Assembly: GCA_003254925.1 (NCBI GenBank)
Contig: QANZ01001212.1
Location: forward strand, 43,433-107,432
Length of the DNA stretch: 64,000 bases
Reading direction: 5' to 3'
DNA from: Chamaecrista fasciculata
Lineage: Eukaryota > Streptophyta > Magnoliopsida > Fabales > Fabaceae
A program made the translations under genes and the position numbers. A model generated the notes under the pieces. That model did not search any database. It had not been told where the DNA came from and was given only the letters and a program-made list of their open reading frames with translations. Shown piece by piece: positions 1 through 12,176 of the stretch (its first letter is position 1; each line of letters starts with the position of its first letter).

Positions 1-471
1 AAGAAGAATTTCAAGACAAAAATTATATCGCTAGCTTCGTTGCGTTGAGTAGATTCCAAATATGTAATTTTTTTTGAAATCTTCGCCTCCCACATATTTC
101 AATTCTTACACAAAAGTGTTCTATCACAGTACCAAAATAAAAGTCAGATAAAATTTTAAACTCCGTTTGTTCCCAAATTTTTACCAAAAGCTCATAAAAA
201 TATGGAGGTCTTAAATATGACAACTAAAATTCTAAATTATCAAGTTTACTAATTAATTTAATTTTTTTTAAAATCTAAACTAAAACCCTCGTATACTGGT
301 TTAAAACTAGCTAAAAAAATCTATATAAAATCCTATAAATCACTAATTTTATTTCTAAATCCTCAAAACTGAATTCTAAAATTTTGGGATCTCACAGTTT
401 CGCTCAAACGACGGTGCATCAACCTTCAAGCAAGTTTTCAATTGCTTCACTGACCTCCGTTTCATTTACGA
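1..471. other. AT-rich intergenic DNA
   Basis: No gene, repeat family or RNA gene could be recognised here. The short minus-strand open frame at 23-223 has no familiar domain and looks like chance. Confidence 0.5.
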
Positions 472-510
472 CTAGATGAGACCTGTGCGTTCGCACGGGG
501 TGTTTTTCGT
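472..510 (-). mobile_element. Helitron-type 3' terminus
   Basis: Read on the minus strand, a short hairpin (GTGCG, loop AA, CGCAC; 485-496) is followed 13 bases later by CTAG and then a host T. This is the hairpin plus CTRR plus T arrangement of Helitron 3' ends. The 5' end would lie at higher coordinates and was not found, so the extent is unknown; the minisatellite block at 640-1267 could lie inside the element. The stem is only 5 bp, so this is weaker than the termini at 17622, 22262, 23677 and 48476. Confidence 0.5.
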
Positions 511-639
511 TTTTTAATTTTTTATTTTTGTAAAAATTGCTATTGTATGAATAATTTGATTGAATGAATTTGTAAAGTGATATTAATAAAATAGAAAACT
601 ACTTAAAGAGAATAAAGAGAGTAAATGTCTTTAAATCTG

Positions 640-1267
640 AAATTATGGGACAGGTGTTGGCATTTCAATGAGTGTGTGCTTTGAAACAGTAGCTAAACAC
701 TCAATGAGAATGCGCCACATATGCAAAATCAACCATTTTTTTGTTAAATTAATTGATGATTGATGATTGATTGATTGATTGATTGAAGTTACCATTCGAG
801 TGAGGTATTCGCCAATCCTGGAGGGTGTCCGAGGAGGGGAATAGGAATTACCATCTGAGTATCCGCCAATCCTGTCCGAGGAGTCCGAGGAGGGGAATCG
901 GAGTTACCATCCGAGTGGAGGGCTTCCGTCAATCTTGGAGGGTGTCCGAGGAGTCTGTCCGAGGAGGGGAATCGGAGTTACCATTCGAGTGGAGGGTATC
1001 CGCCAATCCTGGAGGGTGTCCGAGGAGGGGAATCAGAGTTACCATCCGAGTATCCGCCAATCCTGTCCGAGGAGGGGAATCGGAGTTACCATCCGAGTGG
1101 AGGGCTTCCGCCAATCCTGGAGGGTGTCCCAGGAGTCAGAGGAGGGGAAATTATGGGACAATTGTTGGCATTTCAATGAGTGTGTGCTTTGAAACAGTAG
1201 CTAAACACTCAATGAGAATGCGCCACGTATGCAAAATCAACCATTGTTTTGTTAAATTAATTGATTG
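640..1267. repeat. Duplicated 120-bp segment bracketing a minisatellite
   Basis: A segment of about 120 bp at roughly 640-760 recurs nearly unchanged at 1147-1267 in the same orientation, 507 bp away. Between the copies lies a (GATT)n tract (757-786) and an imperfect GC-rich minisatellite. The minisatellite unit starts with GTTACCATCCGAG at 788, 847, 903, 977, 1038 and 1085, so unit lengths are 46-74 bp and differ by internal deletions. A 147-codon frame stays open across it (825-1268), which is expected of a repeat lacking stops and is not evidence of a gene. Confidence 0.85.
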
Positions 1268-1477
1268 ATACTAAAAGATAAAAGCTTTAATGATCAGCAC
1301 AGAGACATATAACGGCGATATATTCAGCCTTCAAAATGTATATAAGCTGTTACCAAATAGCCAGTAGTAGTTCCTCTCCAATCAACAAGAATAGCAATAA
1401 AAGAAGAAAAAAAAAACAAAGACAACAGAGGAAGCCAAAGCAAATTTCAATATTATTTACAAGCATCCCCCACTGAA

Positions 1478-2068
1478 TCATGTACCATCATTGGGTAGAG
1501 CTACCATAAAGGAATTGTAAGAAGACTCAAGATCAAAGTGAAGCTGCCGAGCTTGTTGTTCTGTTAACTCATCTGCTGCACCCATCTTTGCTAACCTTGC
1601 AATCCATTCCTTCATCTTGGTTTTCCCTTCAAAATCTGGTGGCAAAATGCTCAACTTATTGAGTGATCCACAAAGGTCTGAAAGCAAGGGATGCACCTGA
1701 TCCACAGCCACCATATTAAGCTTCAAGGAATCCATGGCCGTTATGAAGTTCTGCACACGCTCTGCAACAATGGCGGCCGAGGTAGACGCAGAGGAAGCCG
1801 CCGCTGCACGGTGCTCAACAGTCGCCGGCACGCCAGAAACCAGAAGGCGGTTGATAGCTGCAGGGCAATCCATCTTGTAAGTGTCAGCAAATCGCTCGAT
1901 GCTTGGGACAGTGTCCTTGAGGGTAGAGGCTAAGGTTTTGAAATGAGCTATTAGCTTATGGCATTCTAGCTCATACTCCTGTGATGAGATTACATCTCGA
2001 ACATAAGCCTTCTCGAGCTTCTCGGTAGCTTTAATAATGGCATAGAGCTCAGCAAAGTTCTCGTACAT
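1478..2068 (-). CDS. VPS28: VPS28, ESCRT-I subunit
   Basis: Vacuolar protein sorting-associated protein 28 homolog, a core ESCRT-I subunit that acts on endosomes when ubiquitinated membrane proteins are sorted into multivesicular bodies. The frame carries the N-terminal VPS28 domain (MYENFAELYAII, then FADTYKMDCPAA and SGVPATVEHRAA). It also has the C-terminal four-helix domain that recruits ESCRT-II (SLNKLSILPPDFEGKTKMKEW, ending SSYNSFMVALPNDGT). The start chosen is the Met of MYENF, giving 196 residues. The frame stays open upstream to 2113, but those 15 residues (MIGFSVSHSPCLVGE) do not resemble the usual plant N-terminus MEVKLWNDKRERE. A pyrimidine-rich tract ending in AG just before the ATG suggests an intron boundary. 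A likely donor (CCT/GTAAGC) sits at 2244, consistent with a leader exon above 2245. Either the first coding exon is elsewhere or the protein lacks about 13 residues. Confidence 0.9.
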   Translation of the reverse strand: MYENFAELYAIIKATEKLEKAYVRDVISSQEYELECHKLIAHFKTLASTLKDTVPSIERFADTYKMDCPAAINRLLVSGVPATVEHRAAAASSASTSAAIVAERVQNFITAMDSLKLNMVAVDQVHPLLSDLCGSLNKLSILPPDFEGKTKMKEWIARLAKMGAADELTEQQARQLHFDLESSYNSFMVALPNDGT

Positions 2069-2366
2069 TTCTCCAACAAGACAAGGAGAATGAGAAACCG
2101 AAAAACCAATCACCCAAATCGGAAGAAACCGTTGCGAAATCCAAAAACCTCAAATTTCAAATCCCGATTTGAAATCACTCAATCGGCATAACAAAAAAAA
2201 AGAAGCAAAATCAGAGAGAGAGAGAGAGAGAGAGAGAAGCTTACAGGAACCGAAACGAATTAATGAATAGTGAGAGCTGGTTGTGGTTTGTAAAGAAGAA
2301 GAGGTGAGAAGATTGCGAACGTGACAACAATAAGCGGTACAGTGTGAGGGGGGCGGAAGAGAGAGA

Positions 2367-2425
<59 letters not shown>

Positions 2426-2460
2426 GTTGCGTGTGGGAAGGCACATATTATTATTGCTGC
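2069..2460 (-). promoter_or_regulatory. VPS28 leader: inferred 5' UTR exon, intron and (GA)n tracts
   Basis: Two GA/CT microsatellites lie here, 2212-2236 and 2374-2422, reading as CT-rich on the transcribed minus strand. CT-rich leaders near the transcription start are common in plant housekeeping genes. A GTAAGC donor at 2239-2244 (minus) and a pyrimidine tract ending in AG near 2071 suggest a leader intron of about 170 bp. No TATA box was assigned. Confidence 0.45.
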
Positions 2461-2493
2461 TTACGACATTGACGTGTAGCAGTTGGAAAGAGG

Positions 2494-2499
2494 CACGTG
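2494..2499. promoter_or_regulatory. G-box CACGTG
   Basis: A palindromic G-box (CACGTG, in context GGCACGTGGC) lies upstream of VPS28, with an ACGTGT element at 2472-2477. Such sites bind bZIP or bHLH factors; function here is inferred only. Confidence 0.4.
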
Positions 2500-2682
2500 G
2501 CACCCATATGAGGAATTATTTTTTCTTTTTGGTGATGTGGCTCTTTTTTTTTATTTTTTTTGTATTATAAAAATAAAAAAACCCGTTATCGTGACCTTTT
2601 TTGTTTTTGGACTAATATGCTGATTTCCTTTTAAAAAAAATTTGTTCATGTGGTGTATTATTCAGTTCTAGGAAAAGACCAA

Positions 2683-2763
2683 TGGGCTTGTTTATGTAGC
2701 CCAAAATTGATAAGGCAGGCCGAAATGGAAGTGAAGAATAAAGAGTATAACATTTATATATAT
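2683..2763 (+). promoter_or_regulatory. uL23 promoter: paired site II elements and TATA-like run
   Basis: TGGGCT occurs at 2683-2688 and in inverse orientation (AGCCCA) at 2698-2703. TGGGCY site II elements are typical of plant genes for ribosomal, mitochondrial and other growth-related proteins, which fits the downstream gene. A TATATATA run follows at about 2754-2763, some 140 bp before the ATG. The same interval separates uL23 from the divergent VPS28, so it may serve both. Confidence 0.5.
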
Positions 2764-2899
2764 AGGGCACACTCGCATTTTGGTGGAGATTGAAATCGCC
2801 GGTGAAAGAAGTAACCTTACAGAAACAAAACAGGGTTTAAGGAGCAAAACCCGCCGATTTGAATTTCAAGAAAAGAAAAGGGAAATCATCATCATCATC

Positions 2900-3454
2900 A
2901 TGGGAAGCCGATTGGGGTGGAGGGTGGTACACTTCGCAAATCTACCAATCAAACTCCTGATGCCATCTTCCTTCACCAACATCAAAGAAATCTCCCTCAA
3001 AACCATCCCTTCAGCTTCCAAGATCGAAATCAAGCGCGTCCTTGAATCCCTATACGGCTTCGACGTCGACAAGGTACGAACCCTAAACATGGATGGCAAA
3101 AAGAGAAAGGCTGGTGGTCTTTTGATTGCCAAGCCCGATTATAAAAAGGCCTACGTAACCCTCAAGAGTCCCATTTCTATCTCTCCGGATCTTTATCCTC
3201 TTCGAATAATCGAGGAGGAGAAGAAACGCATTAACAAGCAATCTAAGTCTAGCCTCGTTGAGGAAGGCGAGACTACCAAGCATTGGCTCGATGGGAAGAA
3301 AGAGAGCGAGCCACCCAAATTCGGGAAGCAATCGATCGATCGAAGAGGAAATCGTGGACGTCGTGCTGTTAGTCCTCGCCGAGATCGTAATGATGGTGCT
3401 GCTGCCGCCAAATTTCCTTGGAGTAGCATGAAGTCTGGAAGTGCTGCTAGGTAG
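2900..3454 (+). CDS. Ribosomal protein uL23, mitochondrial type
   Basis: Single-exon gene for a 184-residue uL23 (L23/L15e family) protein. It begins MGSRLGWRVVHFANLPIKLL and has the uL23 fold with KIEIKRVLESLYGFDVDKVRTLN. That segment is the conserved part contacting 23S-type rRNA near the exit tunnel. The C-terminal extension is basic and low in complexity (about residues 115-184), as in plant organelle uL23 proteins. The frame is open 40 codons further upstream, to 2780, but the Met at 2900 matches the conserved plant start and the upstream residues (with a run of Ile from CATCAT repeats) look like 5' UTR. Mitochondrial targeting is inferred from family resemblance, not from a clear presequence. 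It is divergent from VPS28. Confidence 0.85.
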   Translation: MGSRLGWRVVHFANLPIKLLMPSSFTNIKEISLKTIPSASKIEIKRVLESLYGFDVDKVRTLNMDGKKRKAGGLLIAKPDYKKAYVTLKSPISISPDLYPLRIIEEEKKRINKQSKSSLVEEGETTKHWLDGKKESEPPKFGKQSIDRRGNRGRRAVSPRRDRNDGAAAAKFPWSSMKSGSAAR

Positions 3455-5213
3455 TTTACTGACATTGTTGCTTTTTGCAATTCGAATGCTATGACTATGA
3501 ATGTTGCTTTTGTAGTGCTTCTGGGTTGTGAGCATTTCTTTTTTCCTTTCTAATGACTGGTTTTGTGAGTTCTGACATTATGGTTATGCAGTTCTTTGAT
3601 GAATAAAATTATATGAAAGCTATGATAATTTGTATTCTTATGAAGAAGAAAGAACAGTTGCTTCCTAAACTTAAAGAAGGTTCTGTATATCTATTTTTCG
3701 ATAAACACGACACATGACACTTGAAGAAAATTTGGTGCATCACCAATTATGGAGAGAAAGAATATTAAGCATACATTCTTATATGATTAATCATAGAAGC
3801 GAGAGAATCTTATTTAATTTTTTTTCCTTCCGTTTATCTTACTTGTTGCAATTTTCTAGGCCCCAGGTATTAGAACTTATAACATAAGTTCTTCTGTCTA
3901 TCAGCGTAATTCCTATAATTTAAATTGTTTATGAACACCAGTGACTCTCCTGCCTCACTGCCCTGTTTCAATGTTTTGTTTGCCTTCTATACGCATTTTC
4001 TATGGTTCATGGAAGAACTTAATATGTGGCTGTGCTATTGACAGCTTCAAGATGTACTTTTGAATCCACTAAGTTGCTTCAGGAAGAATATAGTAATTCA
4101 ATTTTCCTGTTTGATATCTATAACTCTTGAATGCTTTTGGAAGCCTTTGACCACACAAGGAAGCTCCAACAAAAAATAGCTATGTTCTTGCATTTCTGCT
4201 GCAGGGTTTTTCATTGAATGCTTTAGGACATCAGCCTTCAAGAGCTGATTTTACATCTAATTGAATTTGACTGTTTTTGTTAATCCTGCCCATCTCAATT
4301 TATATCACAATCTAATTTTGCATGAAATGATGATATCATTCTCAATCTTCCCCCCAGTAGATAAATTCTTCCTGATGAATTCTTTGCATGGATGCTTGAC
4401 ATTCATACTCTCATTGCAACTTCTCGTAGTAGCTGTCATTTGCTCTGAAAATAGAACCTGCAAGTCTTGTATACTTAGTAATTTTACCCATTCTCAGTTG
4501 GTCATGTTTTGTACGTGTATATTACTTGGATCCATCAACACTAGCCATAAAGAAAGATGTAAGGTTGCTTGAATATAGGTATGGTTTAATTTAACTCGGT
4601 GGATAAAAAAAAGGGGCATTCGACTAGTCTGTATGAGAATTCTTCTTTTATCATCCTTTAGCTGAATGGTACAACTCCTCCTGATTCTTACTCTGCTGTT
4701 TTTTTAAGGTGCTCACTGCTCAGTCCTTTTACTCAGTCATTTCATGATATAACATGCACATTCCAAAAAAAAATTCCAGGCTCCTTTTTGGTCGAACCTT
4801 ATAATTTATATGATCATTTTCAGTCAAATGCTACCTTGAGCTGTGGTAATCTTACCACGGGTCATGTTATAGAACTTTACCACAGCTCATGTTATAGAAC
4901 AGAATTATCTCCGATAGAAAATATTTGTGAGAAATTAAAAATATAGCTATCAAATTGATTATTGATGCATTAATGATGTTTAACAAATCAGATAGAAAAT
5001 TGAATTGATAAAAACTTCTGATTCATAGTTTATTGATTTATATGTATTTAAAATATAGTAATATGTTTACATATACATTGTTAATTATAAATAAATAAAT
5101 AAATAATTAAGTATATCAAATAGTAAAGATAGGTGTCAATATTAAGCGTATTACTTTGATATAGCACTTAAAGGTAGTTTCGTGGCTGAGCCTCTATTTA
5201 ATGACTTAGCCCA
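3455..5213. other. uL23 3' flank and AT-rich intergenic DNA
   Basis: The beginning will be the uL23 3' UTR. I see no further gene. The open frame at 4261-4572 lacks coding features. A small direct duplication of CATGTTATAGAAC occurs near 4862-4900. Confidence 0.5.
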
Positions 5214-6119
5214 GTTCGTTTGTGCTCTGATTATAATCTGCTTTGATTATAATCGTAATAAGCATGTTCGTTTGCGTTTATTTTCTGATCAAATTATAAT
5301 CTTGATTTTTTTATAATCAAACACACCCAATTACACTTATACCCTTATATATATACCTATAATTATCTATACTCTAATACTTCAATCACACATCACAAGG
5401 TTAAAATAGTAATTTACCTGAAATGGTCGATCGATTCTGTCAACGGTGGACCAATATCGACCTGAGAATGATATCAGGCCCGACGTTCGGTCCACCAATT
5501 CAAAAAATGGTCGACCGAATTTCAACCTGAGAATGCTATCAGGCCCGACGTTCGGTCCACCGATGCAAAAAATGGTCGACCGAATACCTGAAATGAGCCA
5601 CATTGAAATTTTTTTCGAGTCCGGAGTGCTTTTTTACATTCTCTCTCATCATGTGCCAAACGGTGGACCATTTTTTTGATAGTCCACCGAATGTCGAGGC
5701 CTGATTACTACACTTTAGTCCTTTTGGTCCACCATTTCGGAGGCAAAAATAGAATGGTCGACCAAACGAAATAAACACCTCACAAGTTGCCTATGATTAT
5801 AATCATATTTTCACGATTTCCAAGGCAAACAGTGACAATCTGATTTTTTTAAAAACAACAATCACATCCAAACACACTTTGATTATTAGTCAAATCACAT
5901 TTTACTTTTTCTAACTTTTTCTTCCATTTCTACCCCTATACAATTTATCAATTTTCTTATCATTCTATCTACCAATCATAATCATTATATATCAATTTCA
6001 ATAATTTCACACCAAATAATCAACTTTCATCCAAACACCAATACACAAATAATCAACTTTGATTATAATTATACTCTGATTATAATCAGAGCAGATTTTA
6101 TTATAAGCGCAAACGAGAG
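5214..6119. mobile_element. Non-autonomous TIR transposon, about 0.9 kb
   Basis: The left end (GTTCGTTTGTGCTCTGATT) and the reverse complement of the right end (CTCGTTTGCGC, then CTGCTCTGATTATAATC) match, and both are followed by repeated GATTATAATC blocks pointing inward. No transposase is encoded. The centre contains a 65-bp tandem duplication (5461-5590). A clear target duplication was not found, so the superfamily is undecided. Confidence 0.6.
5461..5590. repeat. Two-copy 65-bp tandem repeat
   Basis: The segment beginning CCTGAGAATG at 5461 recurs at 5526 with few changes. Each copy ends with TGGTCGACCGAA, and degenerate GGTCGACC/GGTGGACC motifs continue on either side (5424-5765). It lies inside the TIR element at 5214-6119. 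Confidence 0.85.
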
Positions 6120-6331
6120 TTCTTTATTAGTCTCTTAACATCTTCAAAAGATTTGCTTCTATCCAATTAATTTGACAATTTGTAAACATTTATTAAATGT
6201 CCGAATTTTGTTTGGATGTTTAAAATGCTTGATTTCGTTTTTCTTTATTCAGTTTAATTCATTGTTAACAGTTCAATTATAAATGTCGGTTCAATTCATG
6301 CTAACAAGACTCATTAATTTAATCCATATTA

Positions 6332-6377
6332 AAAAAAACCTAACTTTTTTTTTTGGTTGAAGAAAAAAACCTAACTT
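6332..6377 (-). mobile_element. Minimal poly(A) insertion with 15-bp target duplication
   Basis: AAAAAAACCTAACTT occurs at 6332-6346 and again at 6363-6377, bracketing 16 bp. On the minus strand the insert reads CTTCAACC followed by eight A. This has the form of a retroposed 3' end with poly(A) and a target-site duplication, truncated to almost nothing. Confidence 0.55.
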
Positions 6378-6628
6378 CAATGATTGTATTATACATCTCT
6401 AATGACGAAAATTATTAAAAATAAGGTTTCAAAGCCATAATTAAATACTAGGGGTTTCCGTGCACTTTATATGTAACGTTTGATTTGATATTTTAATTAT
6501 TTAGTGACTAAATAGTATATTTTTATTATTCAAGGACTAAATAGTTAGAAGTGTGAAAATTAAAAGACCAAATAATAAATTTTCACTTTCTTAAATCTCA
6601 TCTACTATTTTCTCTCTCATTATAATAG

Positions 6629-6745
6629 GCTAAAATGCAGAGACACCTCCTGAATTTTAGGTTGGGTGCACATAACACCCCTGAGTTTTCAATTTTTGCA
6701 AATAGCACCCTTGAGTTTTCAGTGAGGGTATAATAGTAACTTCAT
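6629..6745. repeat. Partial MITE-like repeat
   Basis: The sequence starting AGGCTAAAATGCAGAGACACC, with repeated CCCCTGAGTTTT phrases, matches in style one arm of the TIR repeat at 44628-44913. Only one arm is clear here, so it is probably a truncated copy. Confidence 0.45.
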
Positions 6746-7121
6746 AAAAAATCTAGGCCAAAGTTCTATTTTGGTTCCTCAAGTTTTCTCAAAGTTCTAT
6801 TTTAGTTCTTCAAGTTTTTAAAAAATTTCACTATTAGTCTTTCTCCAATTTTCATCCAATTTTTATGTTAAATAAAAGAAAAAATTGGTTTGCATTACCT
6901 AAAAATTTTTATTTTTTTTGAATTAAGGTCATTTCTTTTTATAATAGGACCAAAGTGTAAGAAAAAATTAATAAACTACTATTTGAAACAATTTTGCCCA
7001 AAAAATAAAGAACCCTCCTCCTTCTTCCATCGGCACGTTCTTCTTCTTCTTCTTCCTTCACTTCACAGTCGTCCGATCCTCTAAAATTTTGTTGCAATTT
7101 TCTCTCTCAAAACCGTTCTTT

Positions 7122-7124
<3 letters not shown>

Positions 7125-7167
<43 letters not shown>
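7125..7167. repeat. (TC)n microsatellite
   Basis: A run of about 20 TC units upstream of the captured C2 fragment; it may be part of the captured leader. Confidence 0.9.
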
Positions 7168-7173
<6 letters not shown>

Positions 7174-7349
7174 TTCTCGGGTTCGCCCCTTTCTTCCCCG
7201 AGAATCCAAACCGTTGATTCCTTCTTTTTCCCCTTCTTTGACTTATCACAACACTTGATTTCGCCGGAGGTCGGAAAATGACAATAACAGTAACCTTCAG
7301 TTAGAGAGAGAGAGAAAGAAAGTTGTCGGAGCTACTGTCGCCGACGAAG

Positions 7350-7628
7350 ATGCCGCGAGTCTTGGAGGTCAATTTGATCTCGGCGCAGGGTCTGAAACTA
7401 CCGTCGTCTCCCCGGCGAAGGCTGCAAACCTACGCCGTCATTTGGATCAACCCGTCAATCGAGCTTCGAACCCGAGTCGACCAAATCGGCGGCGAGAACC
7501 CTACCTGGAACGACAAGTTTCTCTTCGGCGGCGGTGAAGTGAAGGAAGAAGAAGAAGAAGAACGTGCGATGGAAGGAGGAGGGTTCTTTATTTTTTGGGC
7601 AAAACTGTTTCAAATACAAGTTTATTAA
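7350..7628 (+). pseudogene. Truncated C2-domain protein fragment
   Basis: The frame starting MPRVLEVNLISAQGLKL encodes the first half of a plant C2 domain of the SRC2/BAP type. It includes QTYAVIWINPSIELRTRV and NPTWNDKFLF, the strands and turn before the second Ca-binding loop. After about 60 residues the reading frame enters the right inverted repeat of the surrounding element, giving an acidic run and unrelated residues (FFIFWAKLFQIQVY). A full C2 domain is about 120 residues, so this is a captured 5' fragment, not a functional Ca2+/phospholipid-binding protein. It might still be transcribed. Confidence 0.7.
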
Positions 7629-7819
7629 TTTTTTCTTACACTTTGCTCTTATTATAAAAAAAATGACCTTAATTCAAAAAAATAAAAGGTAATGTAAACC
7701 AATTTTTTCTTTTATTTATCATAAAAATTGGATGGAAATTGAAAAAAAAATAATGGTGAAACTTTTTAAAAACTTTTAATAAATTTCATTTACTACTTTC
7801 TCTCTCATTATAATATAGT

Positions 7820-10941
<3,122 letters not shown>

Positions 10942-10949
10942 AGTACAAT

Positions 10950-11221
10950 AAGGGTATGTTTGAATTGAAGATTATGCAGTAAACAGGGAGGGAGGGGAGA
11001 GGACTAAAACATCTTCCCCTTATTTGGGGTGTTGAGAAATGAAAGAGAAGATATTAATCTCTCATTTTCTTCCTACTTCATAATTTCTAAATACTTCAAA
11101 TTAGAATATTTTGGAAGAACTAATTAAATTCAAACAAGGGAAGGGCATACATAAGGGTAATCATTCCCTTCCCCTTAAATTTCTCTCCCTCCCTTCTCCT
11201 CCTAGTTGTCAAACAAGCTCT
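10950..11221. mobile_element. MITE immediately after the RABH1 stop codon
   Basis: The left arm (AGGGTATGTTTGAATT, then a GGGAGGGAGGGGAGAGG block) mirrors the right arm, where CTCTCCCTCCCTTCTCC is followed by GTCAAACAAGCTCTC. The element is about 270 bp, has no coding capacity and starts nine bases after the stop codon. It must therefore lie in the 3' UTR and may supply or alter polyadenylation signals. A target duplication was not established. Confidence 0.55.
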
Positions 11222-12176
11222 CATTTCTAATAGTGTCAGATAAGTAGATGTCTATTAAGTGAACACAATTTTGGGACTGGCTACTTTCACAAAAAGTTGA
11301 GATTGCAGAAAATCTGTGGGTTCGTATCAAATATCAATGCTCCTTCGGGTTACTTGGTGGGAGGAACGAATGACAGTGATGATTTTGATGTAAGATACAA
11401 GATAGATAGCTATTTGAGTTGTTATTTATTTATTTAATTATACGATTGCACTCCCATGTAAGAATACCATGATAAACTGGAAAATGGATCTCTGCAATTA
11501 AGTCATTCCTCAACGTTGTTAAACAAATATATTGATGTCTAAAAGACACGGTTTCATTCAAGAAGCGATATGTTTTGAGAAATAATGGCTTAATTGCAGA
11601 GAAATCCAATTACTGAAAATTTTCATTCGTGGCATGAAGGCAAGGTCAGTATTTGACGTTGAATTGCTGATTACACATCATGAGAAAGCGTCAAAAGGAG
11701 GATTTTGGCGTAGTATCTCTACTTCTCTAGCGTCTCTGCATTCTCCTTGACTCTTTCCTTTTATATACCATTCTCCTTAACTCTTTCCCTTCTCTCTCCG
11801 TAAAATAGATGTACGCTATTTTCTTTTTCTTTTTCTTTTTTTTTTCATTTCACATTATGATAAAAGTACAATAGATTTTCGGGCTGGCAAGTGAAAAGGA
11901 CTACTTTCTTCCAGTGGCTTTTCCTAGTTTGAAACAAGAATGTTAATATGTTTTGCTTATTTGTATGATTCTGTACATAAAAATAAACGCGGTTTGATGA
12001 GAAAAGGTAAACTTTCAATAATATGCCGATAAACATTTCTCATATATTACCATCAACATCATAAAGATAAAGAGCCCTATATTACATATCAAGGGACAAA
12101 TACCCAAAAAAAACAAGAAAAAGGAGCAAATACAAGTCTGTCTACACGTGAATAGCAAGCAGAAAAGATTGGGCCA
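11222..12176. other. Convergent intergenic region
   Basis: This lies between the 3' ends of RABH1 (plus) and the unrecognised gene on the minus strand. I see no coding sequence, only AT-rich and pyrimidine-rich stretches (11800-11850). Confidence 0.5.

Larger units (their letters stand above)
6805..7780. mobile_element. Pack-MULE-like element carrying a C2-domain gene fragment
   Basis: Long terminal inverted repeats of about 250 bp, at roughly 6805-7066 and 7534-7780, match almost base for base. Both contain GCCCAAAAAATAAAGAACCC and a CTTCTTCTTC tract on the inner side. They enclose a GC-rich insert with the start of a C2-domain gene, in contrast to the AT-rich surroundings. Long TIRs around a captured, GC-rich 5' gene fragment is the Pack-MULE pattern. 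No transposase is present and a 9-bp target duplication was not identified. A 36-bp imperfect direct repeat (about 6598-6633 and 7788-7818) flanks the structure. Confidence 0.65.

Noticed and set aside
788..1146. CRISPR-like array
   Set aside because: Units vary in length with no constant repeat and unique spacer alternation, and the genome is a plant.
825..1268. 147-codon open frame
   Set aside because: It runs through a GC-rich minisatellite lacking stops; the residues merely repeat the unit and no domain is present.
2150..2503. Minus-strand Ser/Leu-rich frames upstream of VPS28
   Set aside because: They translate the GA/CT repeats of the VPS28 leader.
2780..2899. Upstream start for uL23
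   Set aside because: The extra 40 residues include Ile runs from CATCAT repeats and are not part of the conserved protein, which starts MGSRLG.
5382..5778. Overlapping frames around 5.4-5.8 kb
   Set aside because: They lie in the tandemly repeated interior of a transposon and have no recognised domain.
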